Positions 10,710 through 22,994 are shown, counted from the stretch's first letter. The stretch: 64,000 bases of DNA from Hydractinia symbiolongicarpus (GCF_029227915.1 NC_079885.1:18859001-18923000); one strand, 5' to 3'. Made by a program: numbers and translations. Notes: generated by a model from the sequence alone, not told the origin.

Positions 10710-11163
10710 ATATCAACGTACACGTTACGCAACAAAATTTGGTTGGAATAAAACAAAACTCATTCGCCTATAATTTCTATGTTAATGACAACCGTAGCGC
10801 GTCTGTGTACAAATGTGTTAATTAATTTACTGGTTCCTCCGTGTAATTTCATAGCTCTGCTGCGGCCAGAAGAATTGCTGTCTGTTAGCGACAGCTGGCA
10901 AGAATGTAAAACTAACGATGGCTGTAAAATGGTTGACAATGATTTATACGAGGAACTTTTCAGGGGCTGACAACGATTCATTGTAAATTTGATTAGAGAA
11001 ACAAGAATGCCAGTGTTAAATGTACGTATTAGTAGCATGTCGCAAGCCATGTTACGAAATCCACTTTTATTGGGAACAGATTTCTCGGTTTTAAGGAATC
11101 GCATGCCATTGGGTAGTTGTTCCACTTTAGTAGACCTGTTCTGAACTAAAATTTACAACACAT

Positions 11164-11236
11164 CGAACACGATGGGACTCGAACCCACAATCTTCCGATT
11201 CGAAGTCGAACGCCTTATCCATTAGGCCGCGCGATC
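11164..11236 (-). pseudogene. tRNA-Arg-like, A/C mosaic
   Basis: 3' half is class A with a perfect B box; 5' half is class C (U28-G42, C8). U3/U70 mismatch. T4 at 11148-11151. Confidence 0.65.
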
Positions 11237-11692
11237 ATATCAACGTACGCGTTACGCAACAAAATCTGGTTGGCATCAAACAAAGCTCAATGCCAGTAAT
11301 TTCTATGTTACAGGCAACCCTAGCACGTCTGTGTACAAATGTGTTAATTAATTGAGGGGCACTTCCGTGTAATTTCATGGCTATGCCGCCTCCAGAGGAA
11401 ATTCTGTATATTAGCGATGGCTGGCAAGAATGCACAAACTAACGATGGCTGTAAAAATGGTTGACAATGAAATTTACGAGGAATTTTTCAAAGGCTGACA
11501 ACGATTCATTGGATATTTGAATAGAAAAACAAGGATGCGAGAATTAAATGTACTTATTAGTAGCATGTCCCAAGCCATGGTGCGAAATCCAGTTTTATTG
11601 GGAACAGAAGTGGTCAATTTTCAAGAAGCGCATGGCGCTGGGAATTCTTTTCGCTTTAGTAGACTTGTTCTCAACTAAGATTAACAATATGT

Positions 11693-11765
11693 TGACCACA
11701 ATTGGACTCGAACCCACAATCGTCCGATTTGAAATCGGACGCCCTATCCATTAGGCCATGTGATC
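11693..11765 (-). tRNA. tRNA-like, UCA anticodon, class B
   Basis: Same body as the copy at 10637-10709, two units away: fully paired acceptor with A5-U68 and A7-U66, loop TTTCAAA, perfect B box. Followed by the deletion-chimera unit at 12026. Confidence 0.6.
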
Positions 11766-11998
11766 ATATCAACGTACACGTTACGCAACAAAATTTGGTT
11801 GGAATAAAACAAAACTCATTCGCCTATAATTTCTATGTTAATGACAACCGTAGCGCGTCTGTGTACAAATGTGTTAATTAATTTACTGGTTCCTCCGTGT
11901 AATTTCATGGCTCTGCTGCGGCCAGAAGAATTGCTGTCTGTTAGCGACAGCTGGCAAGAATGTAAAACTAACGATGGCTGTAAAATGGTTGACAATGA

Positions 11999-12036
11999 TT
12001 TATACGAGGAATTTTTCAGGGGCTGATCATATCAAC
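11999..12036. other. deletion junction, unit lacking a tRNA
   Basis: The block ending in GGGGCTGA runs directly into TCATATCAACG, the 5' flank of a tRNA. About 265 bp that should hold the rest of the unit and one tRNA is missing, so neighbouring tRNAs are 789 bp apart. GA is shared by both sides, fitting short-homology deletion. Confidence 0.85.
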
Positions 12037-12481
12037 GTACGCGTTACGCAACAATATCTGGTTGACATCAAACAAAGTTCAATGCCAGTAATTTCTATGT
12101 TAATGAAAACCGCAGCGCGTCTGTGTACAAATGTGTTAATTAATTTACTGGTTCCTCCGTGTAATTTCATGGATCTACTGCGGCCAGAGGAATTGCTGTA
12201 TTTTAGCGACAACAGGCAAGAATGTAAAACTAACGATGGCTGTAAAATGGTTGACAATGATTTATACGAGAAATTTTTCAGGGGCTGACAACGATTCACT
12301 GGATATTTGAATAGAAAAACAAGAATGCGAGTATTAAATGCTTTTATAGGTAGCATGTCACAAGCCATGTTACGAAATTGACTTTAATTGGGAACAGATT
12401 TGTCAATTTTTAGAAAGCGCATGCCACTGGGTAGTTGTTCCACTTTAGTAGACCTGTTCTGAACTAAGATTAACAACACAT

Positions 12482-12554
12482 CGATCACGATGGCACTCGA
12501 ACCCACAATCTTACCATTCGAAGTCGGACGCCTTATCCATTAGGTCACGCGATC
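12482..12554 (-). pseudogene. tRNA-Arg-like, decayed class A
   Basis: Mismatches G53/G61, C28/U42, G30/G40 and A10/C25. B box damaged at its end. Confidence 0.75.
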
Positions 12555-13007
12555 ATATCAACGTACGCGTTACGCAACAAAATCTGGTTGGCATCAAACA
12601 AAGCTCAATAGCAGTAATTTCTAAGTTAATGACAACCCTAGCGCGTCTGTGCACAAATGTTTTAATTAATTGACTGTTTCCTCCAGGTAATGTCATGGCT
12701 CTGCTGCGGCCAGAAAAATTGCTTTATGTTAGCGACAGCTGGCAAGAATGTAAAACTAACGATGGCTGTAAAATGGTTGACAATGATATATACGAGGAAT
12801 GTTTCAGGGGCTGACAACGATTCATTGTAAATTTGATTAGAGAAACAAGAATGCCAGTGTTAAATGTACCTATTAGTAGCATGTCGCAAGCCATGTTACG
12901 AAATCCACTTTTATTGGGAACAGATTTGACGGTTTTAAGGAATCGCATGCCATTGGGAAGTTTATCCAATTTAGTAGACTTGTTCTCAACTAAGATTAAA
13001 AACACAT

Positions 13008-13080
13008 CGATCACGATGGGACTGGAACCCTCAATCTTCCGATTCGAAGTCGAACGCCTTATCCATTAGGCCGCGCGATC
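13008..13080 (-). pseudogene. tRNA-Arg-like, class C with T5
   Basis: C57, C8 and an A50/A64 mismatch. T5 at 12998-13002, 5 nt past the 3' end. Confidence 0.75.
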
Positions 13081-13534
13081 ATATCAACGTACGCGTTACG
13101 CCACAAAATTTGCTTGGCATCAATCAAAGCTCAATGCCAGTAATTTCTATGTTACAGGCAACCCTGGCACGTCTGTGTACAAATGTGTTAATTAATTGAC
13201 TGGTTTCTACGTGTAATTTCATGGCTCTGTGAAGGCCAGAGGAATTGCTGTATGTTAGCGACGGCTGGCAAGAATGCACAAACCAACGATGGCTGTAAAA
13301 TGGTTGACAATGAATTTTACGAGGAATACTTCAAGGGCTGGCAACGATTCATTGAAATATGATTAAAAAAACAAGAATGCCAGTATTCAATGTACTTATT
13401 AGTAGCATGTCCCCAGCCATGTTACGAAATCCACTTTTATTGGAAACAGAAGTGGTCAATTTTCAAGAAGCGCATGGCGCTGGGAATTCTTTTCGCTTTA
13501 GTAGACTTGTTCTCAACTAAGATTAACAATATGT

Positions 13535-13606
13535 TGACCACAATTGGACTCGAACCCACAATCGTCCGATTTAAATCGGACGCCCTATCCATTAGACCAG
13601 GTGATC
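13535..13606 (-). pseudogene. tRNA-like, class B, 6-nt anticodon loop
   Basis: A one-base deletion leaves anticodon loop TTTAAA, so no normal anticodon. C7/U66 mismatch. B box perfect. Confidence 0.75.
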
Positions 13607-14060
13607 ATATCAACGTACACGTTACGCAACAAAATTTGGTTGGAAAAAAACAAAACTCATTCGCCTATAATTTCTATGTTAATGACAACCGTAGCGCGTC
13701 TGTGTACAAATGTGTTAATTAATTTACTGGTTCCTCCGTGTAATTTCATGGCTCTGCTGCGGCCAGAAGAATTGCTGTATGTTAGCGACAGCTGGCAAGA
13801 ATGTAAAACTAACGATGACTGTAAAATGGTTGACAATGATTTATACGAGGAATTTTTCGAGGGCTGACAACGATTCATTGTAAATTTAATTAGAGAAACA
13901 AGAATGCCAGTGTTAAATGTACGTATTAGTAGCATGTCACAAGCCATGTTACGAAATCCACTTTTATTGGGAACAGATTTCTCGGTTTTAAGGAATCGCA
14001 TGCCATTGGGTAGTTTCTCCAATTTAGTAGACTTGTTATCAACTAAGATTAACAACACAT

Positions 14061-14133
14061 CGATCGCGATGGGACTGGAACCCACAATCTTCCGATTCGA
14101 AGTCGAACGCCTTATCCATTAGGCCGCACGATC
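14061..14133 (-). pseudogene. tRNA-Arg-like, class C
   Basis: C57, C8. G5-C68 pair and U6-G67 wobble in the acceptor. Near-duplicate of the next copy. Confidence 0.72.
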
Positions 14134-14586
14134 ATATCAACGTACGCGTTACGCAACAAAATCTGGTTGGCATCAAACAAAGCTCAATGCCAGTAATTTT
14201 TATGTTAATGACAACCGTAGCGCGTCTGTGTACAAATGTGTTAATTAATTTACTGGTTCCTCCGTGTAATTTCATGGCTCTGCTGCGGCCAGAAGAATTG
14301 CTGTATGTTAGCGACAGCTGGCAAGAATGTAAAACTAACGATGACTGTAAAATGGTTGACAATGATTTATACGAGGAATTTTTCGAGGGCTGACAACGAT
14401 TCATTGTAAATTTAATTAGAGAAACAAGAATGCCAGTGTTAAATGTACGTATTAGTAGCATGTCACAAGCCATGTTACGAAATCCACTTTTATTGGGAAC
14501 AGATTTCTCGGTTTTAAGGAATCGCATGCCATTGGGTAGTTTCTCCAATTTAGTAGACTTCTTATCAACTAAGATTAACAACACAT

Positions 14587-14659
14587 CGATCGCGATGGGA
14601 CTGGAACCCACAATCTTCCGATTCGAAGTCGAACGCCTTATCCATTAGGCCGCGCGATC
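14587..14659 (-). pseudogene. tRNA-Arg-like, class C
   Basis: C57, C8, with an all Watson-Crick acceptor (G5-C68). Differs from the previous copy mainly at position 6. Confidence 0.72.
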
Positions 14660-15112
14660 ATATCAACGTACGCGTTACGCAACAAAATCTGGTTGGCATC
14701 AAACAAAGCTCAATGCCAGTAATTTCTATGTTACAGGCAACCCTAGCACGTCTGTGTACAAATGTGTTAATTAATTGACTGGCACCTCCGTGTAATTTCA
14801 TTGCTATGCTCCGCCAGAGGAAATTCTGTATATTAGCGACGGCTGGCAAGAAGGCACAAACTAACGATGGCTGTAAAATGGTTGACAATGAATTTTACGA
14901 GGAATATATCAAGGGCTGACAATGATTCATTGTAAATTTGATTAGGGAAACAAGAATGCCAGCATTAAATGTACTTATTAGTAGCATGTCCCAAGCCATG
15001 TTAGGAAATCCACTTTTATTGGGAACAGATTTGTCAATTTTTAGAAAGCGCATGCCACTGGGTAGTTGTTCCACTTCAGTTGACCTGTTCTGAACTAAGA
15101 TTGACAACACAT

Positions 15113-15185
15113 CGATCACGATAAGACTCGAACCCACAATCCTTCTATTCGAAGTCGGACGCCTTATCCATTAGGCCACGCGATC
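15113..15185 (-). pseudogene. tRNA-Arg-like, class E
   Basis: C28/A42 and G30/A40 mismatches break the anticodon stem. Confidence 0.7.
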
Positions 15186-15639
15186 ATATCAACGTACGCG
15201 TTACGCAACAACATCTGGTTGGCATCAAACAAAGCTCAATACCAGTAATTTCTATGTTAATGACAACCCTAGCCCGTCTGTGTACAAATGTTTTAATTAA
15301 TTGACTGGTTCCTACGTGTAATTTCATGGCTCTGTGAAGGCCAGAGGAATTGCTGCATGTTAGCGACGGCTGGCAAGAATGCACAAACTAACGATGGCTG
15401 TAAAATCGTTGACAATGAATTTTACGAGGAATACTTCAAGGGCTGGCAACGATTCATTGAAATATGATTAAAGAAACAAGAATGCCAGTATTAAATGTAC
15501 TTATTAGTAGCATGTCCCAAGCCATGTTACGAAATCCAATTTTATTGGGAACAGAATTGGTCAATTTTCAAGAAGCGCATGGCGCTGGGAATTCTTTTCG
15601 CTTTAGTAGACTTGTTCTCAACTAAGATTAACAATATGT

Positions 15640-15712
15640 TGACCACAATTGAACTCGAACCCACAATCGTCCGATTTGAAATCGGACGCCTTATCCATTA
15701 GGCCGCGCGATC
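15640..15712 (-). pseudogene. tRNA-like, UCA, B/C mosaic
   Basis: 3' half class B (A73, loop TTTCAAA), 5' half class C (C8, GATCGCG acceptor). G53-U61 and G51/A63 in the T stem; B box altered. Confidence 0.65.
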
Positions 15713-16167
15713 AGATCAGCGTACGCGCTAAGCAACAAAATCTGGTTGGCATCAAACAAAGCTCAATGCCAGTAATTTCTATGTTACAGGCAACCCTGGC
15801 ACGTCTGTGTAAAAATGTGTTAATTAATTGACTGGCACCTCCGTGTAATTTCATGGCTATGCCGCCGCCAGAGGAAATGCTGTATATTAGCGATGGTTGG
15901 CAAGAATGCACAAACTAACGATGGCTGTTAAAATGGTTGACAATGAATTTTACGAGGAATATTTCAAAGGCTGACAACGATTCATTGGATATTTGATAAG
16001 AAAAACAAGAATGCGAGTATTAAATGTTCTTATAGGTAGCATGTCACAATCCATGTTACGAAATTGTCTTTAATTGGGAACAGATTTGTCAATTTTTAGA
16101 AAGCGCATGCCACTAGGTAGTTGTTCAACTTTAGTTGACCTGTTTTGAACTAAGATTAACAACACAT

Positions 16168-16240
16168 CTATCACGATAAGACTCGAACCCACAATCTTCC
16201 GATTCGAAGTCGGACGCCTTATCCATTAGGCCACGCGATC
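16168..16240 (-). pseudogene. tRNA-Arg-like, class E
   Basis: G1/A72 mismatch opens the acceptor end; otherwise class E with UCG. Confidence 0.6.
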
Positions 16241-16679
16241 ATATCAACGTACGCGTTACGCAAAAAAATCTGGTTAGCATCGAACAAAGCTAAATGTTAA
16301 TGACAACCCTAGCCCGTCTGTGTACAAATGTTTTAATTAATTGACTGGTTCCTACGTGTAATTTCATGGCTCTGTGAAAGCCAGAGGAATTGCTGTATGT
16401 TAGCGACGGCTGGCAAGAATGCACAAGCTAACGATGGCTGTAAAATGGTTGACAATGAATTTTACGAGGAATACTTCAAGGGCTGGCAACGATTCATTGA
16501 AATATGATTAAAGAAACAAGAATGCCAGTATTAAATGTACTTATTAGTAGCATGTCCCAAGCCATGTTACGAAATCCAGTTTTATTGGGAACAGAATTGG
16601 TCAATTTTCAAGAAGCGCATGGCGCTGGGAATTCTTTTCGCTTTAGTAGACTTGTTCTCAACTAAGATTAACAATATGT

Positions 16680-16752
16680 TGACCACAATTGGACTCGAAC
16701 CCACAATCGTCCGATTTGAAGTCGGACGCCCTATCCATTAGGCCATGCGATC
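16680..16752 (-). tRNA. tRNA-like, UCA anticodon, class B with C32
   Basis: Loop CTTCAAA: only the third anticodon base and A38 context differ from arginine type, giving UCA. A7-U66 pair kept, G5-U68 wobble, perfect B box, G51/A63 mismatch. No proximal T4. Confidence 0.55.
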
Positions 16753-17201
16753 ATATCAACGTACACGTTACGCAACAAAATTTGGTTGGAATAAAACAAA
16801 ACTCATTCGCCTATAATTTCTATTTTAATGACAACCGTAGCGCGTCTGTGTACAAATGTGTTAATTAATTTACTGGTTCCTCCGTGTAATTTCATGGCTC
16901 TGCTGCGGCCAGAAGAATTGCTGTATGTTAGCGACAGCTGGCAAGAATGTAAAACTAACGATGGCTGTAAAATGGTTGACAATGATTTATACGAGGAATG
17001 TTTTAGGGGCTGACTTCATTGTAAATTTGATTAGAGAAACAAAAATGCCAGTGTTAAATGTACGTATTAGTAGTATGTCGCAAGCCATGTTACGAAATCC
17101 ACTTTTATTGGGAACAGAGTTCTCGGTTTTAAGGAATCGCATGCCATTGGGTAGTTTCTCCAATTTAGTAGACTTGTTCTCAACTAAGATTAACAACACA
17201 T

Positions 17202-17272
17202 CGATCGCGATGGGACTGGAACCCGCAATCTTCCGATTCGAAGTCGAACGCCTTATCCATTAGGCCGCGATC
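17202..17272 (-). pseudogene. tRNA-Arg-like, class C, 71 nt
   Basis: Two bases are missing from the acceptor 5' strand. C57 and a C50/A64 mismatch. Confidence 0.78.
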
Positions 17273-17727
17273 ATATCAACGTACGCGTTACGCAACAGAA
17301 TCTGGTTGGCATCAAACAAAGCCCAATGCCAGTAATTTCTATGTTACAGGCAACCTTAGCACGTCTGTGTACAAATGTGTTAATTAATTGACTGGCACCT
17401 CCGTGTAATTTCATGGCTATGCCGCCGCCAGAGGAAATTCTGTATATTAGCGACGGCTGGCAAGAATGCACAAACTAACGATGGCTGTAAAATGGTTGAC
17501 AATGAATTTTTCGAGGAATATATCAAGGGCTGACAATGATTCATTGTAAATTTGATTAGAGAAACAAGAATGCCAGTATTAAATGTACTTATTAGTAGCA
17601 TGTCCCAAGCCATGTTACGAAATCCAGTTTTATTGGGAACAGAATTGGTCAATTTTCAAGAAGCGCATGGCGCTGGGAATTCTTTTCGCTTTAGTAGACT
17701 TGTTCTCAACTAAGATTAACAATATGT

Positions 17728-17799
17728 TGACCACAATGGAACTCAACCCACAATCGTCCGATTCGAAGTCGGACGCCCTATCCATTAGGCCACCCGATC
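17728..17799 (-). pseudogene. tRNA-Arg-like, class D
   Basis: 72 nt with 6-nt T loop, A73, and G6/G67 mismatch. Confidence 0.75.
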
Positions 17800-18254
17800 A
17801 TATCAACGTACACGTTACGCAACAAAATTTGGTTTGAATAAAACAATACTCATTAGCCAATAATTTCTATGTTAATGACAACCGTAGGGCGTCTGTGTAC
17901 AAATGTGTTTCTTAATTTACTGGTTCCTCCATGTAATTTTATGGCTCTGCTGCGGCCAGAAGAAATGCTGTATGTTAACGAGAGCTGGCAAGAGTGTAAA
18001 ACTAACGATGGTTGTAAAGTGGTTTACATTGAATTATACGAGGAATTTTTTCAGGGGCTGACAACGATTCACTGGATATTTGATTAGAAAAACAAATGTG
18101 CAACTATTAAATGTTTTTATTGGTAGCATGTCATAAGCCATGTTAGGAAATTCACTTTTATTGGGAACAGAAGTGTCAATTTTTAGAAAGTGCATGCCAC
18201 TAGGTAGTTGTTCCACTTTAGTAGACCTGTTGTGAACTAAGATTAACAACACAT

Positions 18255-18327
18255 CGATCACGATGAGACTCAAACCCACAATCTTCCGATTCGAAGTCGG
18301 ACGCCTTATCCATTAGGCCACGCGATC
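18255..18327 (-). pseudogene. tRNA-Arg-like, class G
   Basis: C56U in the T loop (TTTGAGT) removes an invariant B-box base. Stems pair. UCG. Confidence 0.65.
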
Positions 18328-18781
18328 ATATCAACGTACGCGTTACGCAAAAATATCTGGTTGGCATCAAACAAAGTTCAATGTCCGTAATTTCTACGTT
18401 AATGACAACCGCAGCGCATCTCTGTACAAGTGTGTTAATTAATTGACTAGTACCTCCATGTAATTTCGTGGCTATGCTGCGGCCAGAGGAATTGTTGTAT
18501 ATTAGAGACGGCTGGCAAGAATGCACAAACTAACGAATGCTGTAAAATGGTTGACAATGAATTTTACGAGGAATATTTCAAGGGCTCGCAACGATTCACT
18601 GTAAATATGATTAGAGAAACAAGAATGCAAGTAGTAAATGTACTTAATAGTAGCATGTCACAAGCCATGTTGCGAAATTCAATTTTATTGGGAACAGATT
18701 TGTCAATTTTTAGAAAGCGCATGCCACTGGGTAGTTGTTCCACTTTAGTAGACCTGTTCTGAACTAAGATTAACAACACAT

Positions 18782-18854
18782 CAATCACAATGAGTCTCGA
18801 ACCCACAATCTTCCGATTCGAAGTCGGACGCCTTATCCATTAGGCCACGCGAGC
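18782..18854 (-). pseudogene. tRNA-Arg-like, class G variant
   Basis: Acceptor GCTCGCG/TGTGATT has a C2/U71 mismatch and three wobbles. T loop ends in A (U60A). Confidence 0.65.
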
Positions 18855-19306
18855 ATATCAACGTTCGCGTTACGCAGCATAATCTAGTTGGCATCAAACA
18901 AAGCACAATACCTGAAATTTCTATGTTAATGACAACTCTAGCCCGTCTGTGTACAAATGTTTTAATTAATTGACTGGTTCCTACGTGTAATTTCAAGGAT
19001 ATGCCGCAGCCACAGGAAATGCTGTATATTAGCGGCGGCTGGCAAGAATGCACAAATTACGATGGCTGTAAAATGGTTGACAATGAATTTTACGAGGAAT
19101 ATTTCAAGGGCTGTCAACGACTCATTGAAATATGATTAGAGAAACAAGAATGCCAGTATTAAATGTACTTATTAGTAGCATGTCCCAAGCCATGTTACGA
19201 AATCCAGTTTTATTTGGAACAGAATTGGTCAATTTTGAGAAGCGCAGGGCGCTGGGAATTCTTTCCGCTCTAGTAGACTTGTTCTGAACTAATATTAACA
19301 ACATGT

Positions 19307-19379
19307 TGACCACAATTGGACTCGAACCCACAATCGTCCGATTCGAAATCGGACGCCCTATCCATTAGGCCACGCGATC
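19307..19379 (-). tRNA. tRNA-Arg(UCG), class B
   Basis: Loop TTTCGAA: UCG with U32. A73, G7-U66, perfect B box, G51/A63 mismatch. First unit of the 2107-bp tetramer. No T4. Confidence 0.55.
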
Positions 19380-19833
19380 ATATCATCGTACACGTTACAC
19401 AACAAAATTTGGTTGGAATAAAACAAAACTCATTCGCCTATAATTTCTATGTTAATGACAACCGTAGCGCGTCTGTGTACAAATGTGTTAATTAAATTAC
19501 TGGTTCCTCCGTGTAATTTCATGGCTCTGCTGCGGGCAGAAGAATTGCTAAATGTTAGCGACAGCTGGCAAGAATGTAAAATTAACGATGGCTGTAAAAT
19601 GGTTGACAATGATTTATACGAGGAATTTTTCAGGGGCTGACAACGATTCATTGTAAATTTGATTAAAGAAACAAGAATGCCAGTGTTAAATGTACCTATT
19701 AGTAGCATGCCGCAAGCCATGTTACGAGATCCACTTTTATTGGGAACAGATTTGTCGGTTTTAAGGAATCGCATGCCATTGGGTAGTTTCTCCAATTTAG
19801 TAGACATGTTCTCAACTAAGATTAACAACACAT

Positions 19834-19906
19834 CGATCACGATGGGACTGGAACCCACAATCTTCCGATTCGAAGTCGAACGCCTTATGCATTAGGCCGC
19901 GCGAGC
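19834..19906 (-). pseudogene. tRNA-Arg-like, class C, G19C
   Basis: C57, C8 and G19C (the G19-C56 tertiary pair is lost). C2/U71 mismatch. Confidence 0.78.
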
Positions 19907-20360
19907 ATATCAACGTACGCGTTACGCAACAAAATCTGGTTGGCATCAAACAAAGCTCAATGCCAGTAATTTCTATGTTACAGGCAACCCTGGCACGGCT
20001 GTGTACAAATGTGTTAATTTATTGACTGGCACCTCCGTGTAATTTCATGGCTATGCCGCCACCAGAGGAAATGATGTATATTAGCGATGGCTGGCAAGAA
20101 TGCACAAACTAACGATGGCTGTAAATTGGTTGACAATGAATTTTACGAGGAATATTTCAAGGGCTGACAACGATTCATTGGATATTTGAATAGAAAAGCA
20201 AGAATGCGAGTATTAAATGTTTTTATAGGTAGCATGTCACAAGCCATGTTACGAAATTGACTTTAATTGGGAACAGATTTGTCAATTTTTTGAAAGCGCA
20301 TGCCACTGGGTAGTTGTTCCACTTTAGTCGACCTGTTCTGAACTAGGATTAACAACACAT

Positions 20361-20433
20361 CGATCACGATAAGACTTTAACCCACAATCTTCCGATTCGA
20401 GGTCGGACGCCTTATCCATTAGGCCACGCAATC
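20361..20433 (-). pseudogene. tRNA-Arg-like, class E, U33C
   Basis: Loop CCTCGAA lacks the invariant U33. T loop TTAAAGT kills the B box. U4-G69. Confidence 0.78.
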
Positions 20434-20887
20434 ATATCAAAGTACGCGTTACGCAACAAAATTTTGTTAGTATAAAACAAAACTCATTCGCCAATAATTT
20501 CTATGTTAATGACAACCGTAGCGCGTCTGTGTACAAATGTGTTAATTAATTTACTGGTTCCTCCGTGTAATTTCATGGCTCTGCTGCGGGCAGAAGAATT
20601 GCTAAATGTTAGCGACAGCTGGCAAGAATGTAAAATTAACGATGGCTGTAAAATGGTTGACAATGATTTATACGAGGAATTTTTCAGGGGCTGACAACGA
20701 TTCATTGTAAATTTGATTAAAGAAACAAGAATGCCAGTGTTAAATGTACCTATTAGTAGCATGCCGCAAGCCATGTTACGAGATCCACTTTTATTGGGAA
20801 CAGATTTGTCGGTTTTAAGGAATCGCATGCCATTGGGTAGTTTCTCCAATTTAGTAGACATGTTCTCAACTAAGATTAACAACACAT

Positions 20888-20960
20888 CGATCACGATGGG
20901 ACTGGAACCCACAATCTTCCGATTCGAAGTCGAACGCCTTATGCATTAGGCCGCGCGAGC
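20888..20960 (-). pseudogene. tRNA-Arg-like, class C, G19C
   Basis: Same changes as 19834-19906, 1054 bp away. Confidence 0.78.
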
Positions 20961-21413
20961 ATATCAACGTACGCGTTACGCAACAAAATCTGGTTGGCAT
21001 CAAACAAAGCTCAATGCCAGTAATTTCTATGTTACAGGCAACCCTGGCACGGCTGTGTACAAATGTGTTAATTTATTGACTGGCACCTCCGTGTAATTTC
21101 ATGGCTATGCCGCCACCAGAGGAAATGATGTATATTAGCGATGGCTGGCAAAAATGCACAAACTAACGATGGCTGTAAAATGGTTGACAATGAATTTTAC
21201 GAGGAATATTTCAAGGGCTGTCAACGACTCATTGAAATATGATTAGAGAAACAAGAATGCCAGTATTAAATGTACTTATTAGTAGCATGTCCCAAGCCAT
21301 GTTACGAAATCCAGTTTTATTTGGAACAGAATTGGTCAATTTTGAGAAGCGCAGGGCGCTGGGAATTCTTTCCGCTCTAGTAGACTTGTTCTGAACTAAT
21401 ATTAACAACATGT

Positions 21414-21486
21414 TGACCACAATTGGACTCGAACCCACAATCGTCCGATTCGAAATCGGACGCCCTATCCATTAGGCCACGCGATC
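21414..21486 (-). tRNA. tRNA-Arg(UCG), class B
   Basis: Second tetramer's copy of 19307-19379. Confidence 0.55.
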
Positions 21487-21940
21487 ATATCATCGTACAC
21501 GTTACACAACAAAATTTGGTTGGAATAAAACAAAACTCATTCGCCTATAATTTCTATGTTAATGACAACCGTAGCGCGTCTGTGTACAAATGTGTTAATT
21601 AAATTACTGGTTCCTCCGTGTAATTTCATGGCTCTGCTGCGGGCAGAAGAATTGCTAAATGTTAGCGACAGCTGGCAAGAATGTAAAATTAACGATGGCT
21701 GTAAAATGGTTGACAATGATTTATACGAGGAATTTTTCAGGGGCTGACAACGATTCATTGTAAATTTGATTAAAGAAACAAGAATGCCAGTGTTAAATGT
21801 ACCTATTAGTAGCATGCCGCAAGCCATGTTACGAGATCCACTTTTATTGGGAACAGATTTGTCGGTTTTAAGGAATCGCATGCCATTGGGTAGTTTCTCC
21901 AATTTAGTAGACATGTTCTCAACTAAGATTAACAACACAT

Positions 21941-22013
21941 CGATCACGATGGGACTGGAACCCACAATCTTCCGATTCGAAGTCGAACGCCTTATGCATT
22001 AGGCCGCGCGAGC
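21941..22013 (-). pseudogene. tRNA-Arg-like, class C, G19C
   Basis: Copy of 19834-19906 at +2107 bp. Confidence 0.78.
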
Positions 22014-22467
22014 ATATCAACGTACGCGTTACGCAACAAAATCTGGTTGGCATCAAACAAAGCTCAATGCCAGTAATTTCTATGTTACAGGCAACCCTGG
22101 CACTGCTGTGTACAAATGTGTTAATTTATTGACTGGCACCTCCGTGTAATTTCATGGCTATGCCGCCACCAGAGGAAATGATGTATATTAGCGATGGCTG
22201 GCAAGAATGCACAAACTAACGATGGCTGTAAATTGGTTGACAATGAATTTTACGAGGAATATTTCAAGGGCTGACAACGATTCATTGGATATTTGAATAG
22301 AAAAGCAAGAATGCGAGTATTAAATGTTTTTATAGGTAGCATGTCACAAGCCATGTTACGAAATTGACTTTAATTGGGAACAGATTTGTCAATTTTTTGA
22401 AAGCGCATGCCACTGGGTAGTTGTTCCACTTTAGTCGACCTGTTCTGAACTAGGATTAACAGCACAT

Positions 22468-22540
22468 CGATCACGATAAGACTTTAACCCACAATCTTCC
22501 GATTCGAGGTCGGACGCCTTATCCATTAGGCCACGCAATC
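22468..22540 (-). pseudogene. tRNA-Arg-like, class E, U33C
   Basis: Copy of 20361-20433 at +2107 bp. Confidence 0.78.
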
Positions 22541-22994
22541 ATATCAAAGTACGCGTTACGCAACAAAATTTTGTTAGTATAAAACAAAACTCATTCGCCA
22601 ATAATTTCTATGTTAATAACAACCCTAGCGCGTCTGTGTACCAATGTGTTAATTAAATTACTGGTTCCTCCGTGTAATTTCATGGCTCTGCTGCGGGCAG
22701 AAGAATTGCTAAATGTTAGCGACAGCTGGCAAGAATGTAAAATTAACGATGGCTGTAAAATGGTTGACAATGATTTATACGAGGAATTTTTCAGGGGCTG
22801 ACAACGATTCATTGTAAATTTGATTAAAGAAACAAGAATGCCAGTGTTAAATGTACCTATTAGTAGCATGCCGCAAGCCATGTTACGAGATCCACTTTTA
22901 TTGGGAACAGATTTGTCGGTTTTAAGGAATCGCATGCCATTGGGTAGTTTCTCCAATTTAGTAGACATGTTCTCAACTAAGATTAACAACACAT

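Larger units (their letters stand above)
18280..20500. repeat. block duplicated at +6325 bp (left copy)
   Basis: Carries private variants such as ATGTCCGTAATTTCTACG and CAAATTACGATGG that recur 6325 bp to the right. Confidence 0.75.
19055..21161. repeat. 2107-bp four-unit higher-order repeat, copy 1
   Basis: Order on the plus strand is B(UCG), C, E(U33C), C. Near-identical to the next block. Boundaries are approximate, set where the two copies diverge around CACAAATTACGATGG. Confidence 0.8.

Noticed and set aside
17583-17837. Hydrophobic plus-strand frames (MYLLVACPKPCYE...) as small membrane proteins
   Set aside because: Present only where the CCAGTTTTATTGGG and GAATTGGTCAATTTTCAAG spacer variant occurs; no conserved start context, and they end in the tRNA antisense.
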